64,000 nt of DNA from assembly GCF_000003815.2 (NCBI RefSeq), contig NC_049979.1:9794110-9858109 (forward strand). The letters run 5' to 3'. Positions 35,980-44,500 of this stretch are shown one piece after another. Positions within the stretch are counted from its first letter, which is position 1. Each line of letters begins with the position of its first letter. The position numbers and the translations under genes are program-made. Under the pieces are notes generated by a model. That model saw nothing but the letters and a program-made list of their open reading frames with translations, ran no database searches and was not told the DNA's origin. The stretch is from Branchiostoma floridae. Taxonomy: Eukaryota; Chordata; Leptocardii; Amphioxiformes; Branchiostomatidae.

Positions 35980-36579
35980 AGTGCTTCTCGTTTGGATGCT
36001 TTCTAAGGCTAATAGAAGTTAATTAGTCTCGCGAGATTTAACGGGATTTAAAAAGTTACGAGAGTTGGAAAGTTTGGAAACACCTGTTACGTCTTTGGCA
36101 GACATTGCATGGCCGTCTTCTAACTACTAGTATTTGTGAAGTGTTGGAAATGAATAGTGTGTTAGATTTTACAGGCCACCAGTTTTTCCTACACTTCTGA
36201 AACTGTATTACAGGTTTTGTATTTGAACATCAGAAAGCCTTTCAGTTAAGTGTTAACTAATCTGTCAGGGCATGTCCTACTGAAGTCAGCAGAGGTTACA
36301 CATTTGCTGCGGTCTCTTGGATCAGTGAGGATAAACTTCAGAAGAAGATTTTTCTTCCCTTATTTACCATTCTTATTTATCTTTTCTTACAGTTTTAATA
36401 GCAAGTATTAATGAGAATCCCACGGTCTTTGGCTGGTAGGTAGCACTAGTGCTAGGGAATAAGGGACATAAGTTTGCTCCCTCTAGCAGCTTTCTTAGAA
36501 CAGCAATTGCAGACTTTGAAACTGGATAAGTCTAGCTGTATTAGAATCCAGTGCCAATGCTAACGTTACCCCATTTCAG
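35980..36579. other. Intergenic DNA upstream of the dynein gene
   Basis: I see no supported gene here. It could include the promoter and untranslated first exon for the orphan exon at 36580, but no specific core element stands out. Confidence 0.3.
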
Positions 36580-36661
36580 AACACCAGGACTCCGCTATGA
36601 ACAACTTCACAAAACCAGCCCTCCGATTAAAAGACAGGATGTCAAACATTGACAGAAAGAA
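36580..36661 (+). other. Orphan plus-strand exon candidate with start codon
   Basis: A good acceptor (CCCCATTTCAG) precedes a short leader and ATG at 36597, which opens MNNFTKPALRLKDRMSNIDR and ends at a strong donor (AA/GTAAGTAC). This looks like a first coding exon transcribed divergently from the dynein gene. I recognise no protein family and found no credible next exon before the LRR gene, which has its own signal peptide. It may be chance or part of a gene with a distant next exon. Confidence 0.3.
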
Positions 36662-36888
36662 GTAAGTACATGACATTCCCAAGTTCATCCTTCTATCCCC
36701 CTACATACCTTTATGGAGTCTTAGCATCCTGCTTTAGCCTTAAGCAAAATATTTTTGCCGAGACAATTTTGTGAAGTAACTAAATCCCTCCAGCGAGTTC
36801 ATCTGTTTTCCTCTCTATCAATGACTCTAGCCCCCTCCCAGTCTATTAGACAATTTGTAATGTAATAAACTAGCACGCCTGTATTATG

Positions 36889-37135
36889 CTAACCTGGTAT
36901 CCAGTCTGTTCCGTGGCTTGGCCAGGCTCTGTGGGGGACAGATAAAGCTCTCTGCGGCCAGAGTAATCGTTTGCACCTGGTAGGATTTTCACCAAGTAGG
37001 ACAGAGTTTGATTATGTGTCATGCGCATATCTAATTGAACTCCTTCCGGGTGCCAGATATTACCCCGGTTGTAGAAGGCTTCATCAGCCCCCAAAAGAGC
37101 CTGGCCAAGCCACGGTAGACTGGATAGCAGGTTAG
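36889..37135. mobile_element. MITE with about 45-bp terminal inverted repeats
   Basis: CTAACCTGGTATCCAGTCTG at the left end is the inverted partner of AGACTGGATAGCAGGTTAG at the right end. Similarity extends inward through CGTGGCTTGGCCAGGCTCT and its complement. About 247 bp in length with no credible coding content, so a non-autonomous DNA transposon. It ends about 45 bp from the orphan peptidase exon and shares terminal sequence (CTAnCCTGG) with the element at 40697-40844. Confidence 0.75.
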
Positions 37136-37180
37136 TATCATGCAGTACCCTGAAGAAACAACAGGCTGCTACAAAGTCAC

Positions 37181-37333
37181 CTGTTTTCGTCACTGCTGGG
37201 GTAGGACAGCAGGATGTCGTACGGGGTCAAGCGCGCGGAGTCCAGCCCGTACTGCAGCCAGTGGTCCCGCAGGTCCTCCGTCTGCCCCAGGTCCATCTCC
37301 CTCCCCGCGATGTACGGCATGGAGGTCAGCCTC
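37181..37333 (-). pseudogene. Orphan exon of a glutamate carboxypeptidase II-like peptidase
   Basis: Between an acceptor (CCCCAG) and a donor (GTGACT), the exon encodes MPYIAGREMDLGQTEDLRDH, then WLQYGLDSARLTPYDILLSY and PSSDEN. This matches the segment of the GCPII/NAALAD family (M28 zinc peptidases) that in human reads HLAGTEQ...GLDSVELAHYDVLLSYP. No upstream exon and none of the later protease-associated, metal-binding or dimerisation exons occur on the minus strand before the dynein promoter. Only a MITE follows. It is therefore probably a stranded fragment. An exon of a gene with very distant or rearranged exons cannot be excluded. Confidence 0.6.
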
Positions 37334-38196
37334 CTGGGGACGTACAGTCATCAAGTCAGCTTACTTTTCAGGCTATAACTCACCTGAAGAACTAATGCCA
37401 TTACATACCGTGTATTACTCTACACATAGGCCATGCAAGGCCATATTAATGATACCCACGCTTCCATCATTTTCCCTCCATTTCCCAAAACAGCAAATAA
37501 CGAAATGAAAGATACAAAACGCATCAGAGTACGTAGTTGGCCTACCAAAAACTACAGCTTGCGATATGTATGTTATTCACCTCCTTATTCTGTTGTGTAG
37601 CTGGATGCAAGCAGGCCTGGATGCAAGCTTATTTCGTTGTTATTCTTTATTTACCAAGACAAACTGGCTTTTGCACAGTATAGACTAGATCTTTAATAAA
37701 ACCTTGACATGTGTGCCTGGTCCAAAATGGACCGGTAGTACACAATAACTGGTAGCGCTGCATTAGCTCGTGCCCTCACGATCCGAGTACATTTTTTGTA
37801 TTTTCCATGATTATTCAATTCAGCTGCAGACAGTTATTATTAGTTCCTACGCCTCAGTTATAACTATTCATCCACACATACTACGTGCGAGCTGGTATTT
37901 TTCATTTCAAAAGACTTCTGACTGGAAAACGGCTGTGAAAAAAGGGCTGGTAAACATATAGGCAGCCAGAAGGGCGGAGGCCGAGTTTCTGGATCCCAAA
38001 CCGGCCTGTCCGCTCAACCTAGACGTTGGAGAGATTTGTGTTGACACGGACATTGGTTTCCTCAGCACCTGGCTGTAAGAAAAAGACATAAGGAACCTCG
38101 TGTACTCTTCAGTTTTTTTCTTGACTCTGTAGGCGAGTCTCTAAGATTTAAGCAAAAGACTTTGCTTTGGCATCTTCATAGTGGCACAACTCTGAC
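37334..38196. other. Intergenic region upstream of the LRR gene
   Basis: I recognise no gene or repeat here. The last part must hold the promoter and 5' UTR of the LRR gene, but I see no clear TATA box or initiator. Confidence 0.3.
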
Positions 38197-39531
38197 ATGG
38201 CTTCCACGGGACTGCTCAGTTTGGTCATATTTCTGGCATGGAGTGGACTAGGTTGCACAGCTTCCTACCCGAACTTGAAGTGCTGTTCTGCGACGTACTC
38301 TGGTATTTACAATGGGAGCATTACCAGGCTCACTTGCAGTACAGTCTGTTCTTTCCGCTCCATTCCCAAACCGTTACCACCAAGTCTGGAACGATTCATG
38401 ATCTTGCATCAGAATATCCCGAAGATCATGACGGGGGACTTTACTCGTCTCGAATTGTTGACGGCGTTAATCATACAGGGAAGCCAGGTTATGACTATCC
38501 AACCGGGGTCATTTCAAACCTTGACGAATCTGCTGGAACTCTCCCTGTATGGGAACAAAATCAGCCGCTTAGAGGCCGAGACATTCAGGGGACTGGCCAA
38601 GCTCAAAGTCCTGAACTTGGATAATAACCGACTACACTACAATGATGGTGCGGCATTTGTTGGACTCACCAGACTGAGAAAGCTGAGTCTGAATAAAAAT
38701 TGCCTTTCCAGCATCCCTCGGGGGACAGATCAGACACATCAGCCCCTTGAGCTCATGATGACTTATAATCCTATAACGTCAATCATCGGAGTTGAAGAAC
38801 TTAAGCACATCTCACGTCTGATTTTGTCGCGAAACGGGATCCTGTGCGACTGCAGGCTGCGAGAGATGAAAAGATGGATGCTGATGAACAAACACTTGCA
38901 GTGGAGCATCACCTGTGAACATCCTGTCACTAGACTACTAGTACTTAAAAGACTCAGGTGGATTCGGCTGGACGATCTGAGGTGTGTCTCTAACAAGACC
39001 AGCGGCTCAGGCAGCACAGAGTATGAAACAGGGAGAAGGTACTTCTCCACGTTGCAAATGCCATCACATAACTACAGAATGGAAGGTACTTACACTAGCC
39101 CAGTGACGTATGAACATTTTAACAATCCAGGTGTATCCAGCACAAGAACGATCAAACACACATCTCAGCCCCATACTATGTTTAGGGATGCCACGGCGCA
39201 GGTTGAAAGCAAGGAGGTAGCAAATCGTCCTGGACTGTCTGCGATACAGCTCATCCTTGTTGGACTGGCATGTTTCGTTTGCTGTTCTGTTATTGTTGGA
39301 GTGAAAGCTGTCTGTGTGAGCAAGTGTCCAGCAGTCCAACAGCAGGACAATGCTGATGGACAAAGGAACACTACAAACAGAAACTGCCAGAACGATTACC
39401 AGTTCTCGGGCACGGACTCAGCCAGAGGAGTCACCTACGAAAACAATGACCAGTTTTCAGATATTGGCAGTGCAAGAGTTTATTACAGAAACGACGACCA
39501 GTTCTCGAATGCAAGTATTCAAGGGATGTAA
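38197..39531 (+). CDS. Single-exon leucine-rich-repeat transmembrane protein
   Basis: An uninterrupted 444-residue reading frame begins with a signal peptide (residues 1-22). An N-terminal Cys-containing cap follows, then about five leucine-rich repeats (about 60-210; for example LLELSLYGNKISRLEAETF and KVLNLDNNRLHY). A C-terminal cap has paired cysteines (CDC at 217-219, then C240 and C263). One transmembrane segment spans about 348-369, and the cytoplasmic tail is about 75 residues. The tail ends in three imperfect 16-17-residue repeats (399-444) with the core DxQFS and tyrosines at 401, 414 and 429-430. The layout is that of a type I cell-surface LRR receptor or adhesion protein. I cannot assign an orthologue. 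Absence of introns contrasts with all neighbours except CDC7 and suggests retroposition or membership of an expanded intronless family. Confidence 0.9.
   Translation: MASTGLLSLVIFLAWSGLGCTASYPNLKCCSATYSGIYNGSITRLTCSTVCSFRSIPKPLPPSLERFMILHQNIPKIMTGDFTRLELLTALIIQGSQVMTIQPGSFQTLTNLLELSLYGNKISRLEAETFRGLAKLKVLNLDNNRLHYNDGAAFVGLTRLRKLSLNKNCLSSIPRGTDQTHQPLELMMTYNPITSIIGVEELKHISRLILSRNGILCDCRLREMKRWMLMNKHLQWSITCEHPVTRLLVLKRLRWIRLDDLRCVSNKTSGSGSTEYETGRRYFSTLQMPSHNYRMEGTYTSPVTYEHFNNPGVSSTRTIKHTSQPHTMFRDATAQVESKEVANRPGLSAIQLILVGLACFVCCSVIVGVKAVCVSKCPAVQQQDNADGQRNTTNRNCQNDYQFSGTDSARGVTYENNDQFSDIGSARVYYRNDDQFSNASIQGM
39396..39531 (+). repeat. Imperfect tandem coding repeats in the LRR protein tail
   Basis: Three copies encode NDYQFSGTDSARGVTY, ENNDQFSDIGSARVYY and RNDDQFSNASIQGM. 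The repeated QFS and SAR cores and regularly spaced tyrosines suggest a repeated docking or phosphorylation unit. This is an inference from spacing only. Confidence 0.75.
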
Positions 39532-40002
39532 AAATTTTGATCTATCAATCTTTTTTTCAGGACGATCATCTGATACAGGACACTGATTTTCCTGTGCCTT
39601 AAAAATTTGCAAACAAACCAGTCTGATTATAAGCCTCCTGTATCAGTCATTTAAGAAATGTCGGATCTGCGTCACCAGCTGCTTTGGACATCGTAAACAC
39701 ATTCTGAGTGGCAGACTAATTTACAACCTTTATGTAACGCCACAGGTGACGAATATTACAACTCTAGAGCTATAGAGGTGCAACAATACACTTGTGACTT
39801 TGCTTATGAAGCCAGACAAGGCTTTGCTTTCTTATGCTTGATGTACTTAAGTAGGAATGATCTTTGGAAGTTCTCAGACATTTCAATTTTATGCACTGTG
39901 CACTATATGTATAGAAAAGGCAACTGAGATTCACGTTTGAAAACACAAAATCCACCATGAAATTTTCTGATAATATTTATGTGAAGTATCAATGTGATTA
40001 TG

Positions 40003-40008
40003 AATAAA
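40003..40008 (+). terminator. Polyadenylation signal AATAAA for the LRR gene
   Basis: AATAAA lies about 470 bp after the LRR stop codon on the same strand and is the first clear signal downstream. Confidence 0.5.
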
Positions 40009-40696
40009 GTGATATGTTTGAATGCTACTTTTCTTATCTTGAATTGGCGTGCAGTGTGTAAGATGCAGACAAGATTAGGCTTGCTAGAATATCCTGAGAG
40101 TATAATTCAAGCTGATACAGGACTGCAGTCAACAAAAACTAATTAACCATTGCTATAATAGTGACTAGTGTAATATCAAATACTAATCTGCCATCTCTTG
40201 GGTTTTTGTAACGAGCAGACAACAGCTGAGACTCAAATTCAACAATACAAGATTTTTCCCTCTGACTTTCTCCCCTTCTTATATTACCATTCTATGCCTT
40301 AATAGGTTGAAAACCTGATCAGTTTCTTCAATTGACAAATTATCAAAGAATCTCAGTAGAGTCCACTCCAAGTCACCATGCGGGTTTTCAGGTGATATTT
40401 GTAATTAGTCTGAATTATTTTGAATAAAAGAATATCTGAGCCACCATAATTAAATTCTTTTCAAAAAAAATTGACTGAGAAAATACTCATCTTTTTGAAT
40501 TCCTGTGAATATTTTAGAAATATTTTGAAAGTAGCTGTACAAAAATATCTTTATTTAGAATGATTGTGAAACTTCTGCGTGAATATTTCACATTTACAAA
40601 TATTTACAAACCTTTGATAGCAGACTAAAGTGAAACAAGGTTGCACTCCAGGCCAGGCTGGGTTGGCCCGGGTCCAAACTTGTGCCGCAGGCGTGC

Positions 40697-40844
40697 TAGC
40701 CTGGATACCAGCCCGGTCCAATCTCAATAATATCTATCATGCAAAACTTAGGGGCCTACTGTAGAATTTCCTTAGGGCAACGTTGGCACTAGAGCCAAAG
40801 AGTTGGGCTGTATAGGCCCTGGAAACAGTCTGGTATCCGGGCTA
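40697..40844. mobile_element. Short MITE related to the 36889 element
   Basis: TAGCCTGGATACCAG at the left end is inverted at the right end as CTGGTATCCGGGCTA, giving a 148-bp non-coding element. The ends resemble those of the MITE at 36889-37135. Confidence 0.6.
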
Positions 40845-40912
40845 CAAGTGTGCATGAACTGAATGTTGCCGCTGATGAAGTCAGGGAGAGTGAGAGTGGA
40901 GCAGTAGTGTGT

Positions 40913-40938
40913 GACGTTACATCAGCTGATGTAACGTC
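40913..40938. promoter_or_regulatory. Perfect 26-bp palindrome with CRE-half and E-box cores
   Basis: Each 13-base arm is GACGTTACATCAG, and the two arms are exact reverse complements with no spacer. The centre is CAGCTG (an E-box) and both ends carry GACGT, half of a cAMP-response element, with TGATGTAA resembling bZIP sites. It sits in the 1.5 kb between the LRR and PREPL 3' ends, so it is not an obvious promoter element. It could be a dimeric transcription-factor site, a cruciform, or a transposon end. Confidence 0.6.
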
Positions 40939-41539
40939 CTTGGTGAAAGGGACATGAACGGTGTTACATTTTTAAATTAAAAAGACAAAACATGATGGGT
41001 TATTCATTCATGTTCAAGTCCATTTAGCATCACCACAAATTTGCAGTGAACACACAATTATAGTTCCCATCTAACATTACTCCCATATGTACATGGTGTT
41101 AAACAAACATCCATTCTGGACTTCAATACATCATTGACAATACAACCTGATTCAGTCTGAGAACTGGCTTTGCCCTTCAAGCACTGAAGGACTTTAGGAT
41201 TAATATCAAATCCACCTAGGGACTCTATTTCAGTTTGTCTTACATGATAGATGTAATTATTGTCATGCAAATATCTAGACTCTATAATTCCATTTGGTGA
41301 TTATTACACACAGGATAACATTCAAATTTTAATATTAAAAACGTCTCTAGATACTTGGATACAGGCAATACCTACTTAATAGAGATATTTGTAGTGGTGT
41401 TTCCCAATAAAAGCTTTGTGTGACTTGGAAATTGACAATTCATGTATGTCATACAGTCCGGTCATTTAAGCAACTTGCTGGGAAGTATGATTGTTTTTTT
41501 TTTAATGTCTTAGATGCAAATGAATTGAAACACCTTCCA

Positions 41540-44500
41540 TCATAACATGGACAGTCCAAGTGCCTTGTACAAGAATGCGTACTCCAATGCAGCCTGGAAA
41601 AAGAAGATCAGATCTATTAAGTTTGTTTCACACAATATTATATTGTTGTGAAATGCACGTTAATCATCATAAACAGATCTGCATTACACTTTGAGAAGTA
41701 TATGAGCAAATGAATAAATCAGGGCTGTCTCTAGAATCCTTCCCTCCGTGCCAGGATTGAAAGTTGCTTATCGGGATGGGAAAAAGATTCAATCCTGTCT
41801 GTCAAAAAAATCTGAAGTTCATGGCTTGAAATTGATATTTGTATTTTCATAAGCTCAACATGACAAAAATTAGCAACATGAGCTCTAAAACAATGAGTCA
41901 TAATGAAAAAAAAACACTTTTAAAGTTGGAGACCTGTATTAAATAAACGTACATTGTACATGTACTTACCTGTTCAGAATCAACAGCATGGCTGTCATGG
42001 CCAAAGTGACCACCCTTTTCATGTACTTGTAGGAGAAGAAGATTTCTACAGATGTTCATATCATTGCCATGTCCAGTCATTCTTTCCTGGTGGTTGCTTG
42101 ACTGATGAGAAGTTAGCTGTTGAAGACCGCGAAGTTTTGCAACATATTTAAGTGGGCTCCAATATGGTACCCTTGTATCATCTAGGGCAGCTGTCACCAA
42201 CATAGCAGGATAGCTCTGGAATGTAACAAATAGGGATATAGTGCTGATATGTTATGGAAAAGGGAGAGTTGTGGAAATGTTCATGTTCTCCAGTGAATGA
42301 CAACTAAAAAAATCAATCTGGATTATATTGGCAGTTGTTCACACGTTTGGGGGCTTACCGGTCTAATAAAATAACAGGAGCAAAGTAGAGTTTATAGTAA
42401 TTTCTAAAAAATTTCCAGTCAAATTTGGTCTTTTAAGAGACAGCCACTTTCAGTCCACCTCAAGATTTTCAGTCCCCATAGATACATGATAAAGATGATG
42501 GCATGTCAATTGCAGTAGAGTTGAGGACTAGTTTGCACAATCAAGTCCAGGTTCAGGTCTGATCTGGATCTGATATCCTGGACGTGAACCAAACCTGAAT
42601 TTTCTGTACCAGTACCCACTCCTAGTACATGTAGTTAATTCCATTAGCTACCTGTTGTTTTATATTGTGGTAAGGACAGTAGGACTGTATATATTTGAAG
42701 ACATCAGGTTCTGCAGTAGGGTCCCCCCACTCCTGGAACTCCTGTGCGGTCAGGGGGAGACATCGGTCCAGCATCACACTCAGCACATCCACAAAGGGAA
42801 CCTGAGAGGCAAAACACTTCCAGTTGGTAAAAGATTATAAAAACTGCTTTGAGATAAGATACTGTCTTTTGTATTCATATATCAGCCAAATCATGTTTGA
42901 AATGTCAGTATTGCTCAATGGTGCTGGTGACAGTGAAAATGAACTTGTGAACTTGATACATTGTATGACATAAATTTGTAGCAAATCTAGTTTAAAAGAT
43001 GTAAGATTTGTCAATAAAAAAAGAGTTAAACATTTTCACTAAAAGCACATTTCATCTTAATCAACCTTGCAATTTTAAACAACAAAACTAATCTTTTCTA
43101 TTTTTATATAACCAAAGTGATCAAGTTCCAGTACTTGTGAAGATGGCCCTTGAAGCACAGATTGCTGCTGATGCCAGGGTTACAAACATACTGTACCTTC
43201 ATGACTGCAGCAGCTATCAGATCAGGACTCCTGTTACACAGGGCAGCCACAGCCGTGCCCCCTGCGCTGGTGCCGCAGGCTGCCGTCAGACCAGGGGAGG
43301 AGTAGCCAGCTCCATGCAGGTGGGCAATGCAGCTTTCCAAATCCTGGAGACATGATAGGGGATATAGCTGATACTGTATGGTTGATGTGAATTAGGATTT
43401 TACCATTGTCAACATTGACCATAAAGAGCCTTAAATGAATAGGGAATATATAGTTAGCCTGAACATGTATATCTAAAGATTGATATAAGTAAGAAGGTAT
43501 GAATAACCTACAATTTGGAAACCATTGATGAAAAACCCATCAGAAGTTTTAGGAAGACACTACCTGGAAACTTTGTTCTTTATTCAGCAGTCTGCCTTGG
43601 TGGTACCATTGCCTCCCGAGCTCACCTCCACCTCTAGCATATGGTAAGATGACAAGCATAATCAGGTTACAACACAGTTACACCAGCAGAAGACTTGTCC
43701 CGACATTTGCAACTATTAATTGCTCATCTAGATCAACAGCACTGAATGTATTGACAAAATAGTGACTAGAAGTGATCTTTTAACAGCTTTAGTCCATGTT
43801 TCAAGTACCTATGTAAACTCTCACCTGATATGGCAGAAGGCAAGGACCCATCCTCTCTCCAACAGTACCAGTCTTTCAGACCTGAAGCCCATGTTCACAT
43901 CTTCACCATAGGCACCATAGGCATGCACCAGGAGTGGGTTCTTCCCTGCATATTCCACATCCTTCTTGTGGAACACAGTCAGGGGAACACTTGTCCCATC
44001 CTAAGAAGGTCACATGTGTACATTTGTAAGTGAACAGTTATCAGGTAAATCTTTATTCTGATAACATCCGAATATAATAATAACACTTGTTTGAAATCAT
44101 CTCCTATCCTTTTGCGCTTCTTATACTATAGCTAGTTGATCGTGTTCATAATATGTATTCACAGATTTTCAGTTTTTATCTGAGACTTTGTGCATGTATA
44201 ATCAATAATCACAATCTTTTAGCAGTTTTGTGATTATATATATGATGTCTCTGACCCCAGGGAAAGAGAAAAACATCTAGTTTATTTTATCTAACTTTAA
44301 ATTGTAACTTATATTCACCTGTTTAAGTCACAATGTTTCTTTAATTCAGATGTAAATCTCAACTGAAAAAAACAACAGAAAAGCCCTTCTTTTCTTCACC
44401 AAAGGAAGTAATAAATTAAAGAGCTGTTTGTAGATGTACCTGACTTGTTGCCATGAGCCTGTGCATGACATAATGATTTGGTACAGCAGGGGGGCCCTCT

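Larger units (their letters stand above)
40009..41539. other. Intergenic region between convergent LRR and PREPL 3' ends
   Basis: Apart from the short MITE and the 26-bp palindrome, this is AT-rich DNA with no supported gene. It presumably includes the PREPL 3' UTR. A minus-strand AATAAA (TTTATT on the plus strand) near 40553 is a possible signal but is about 1 kb from the stop codon. Confidence 0.4.

Noticed and set aside
36870-37193. 107-codon minus-strand reading frame
   Set aside because: It lies almost entirely within the inverted-repeat MITE and matches no protein family.
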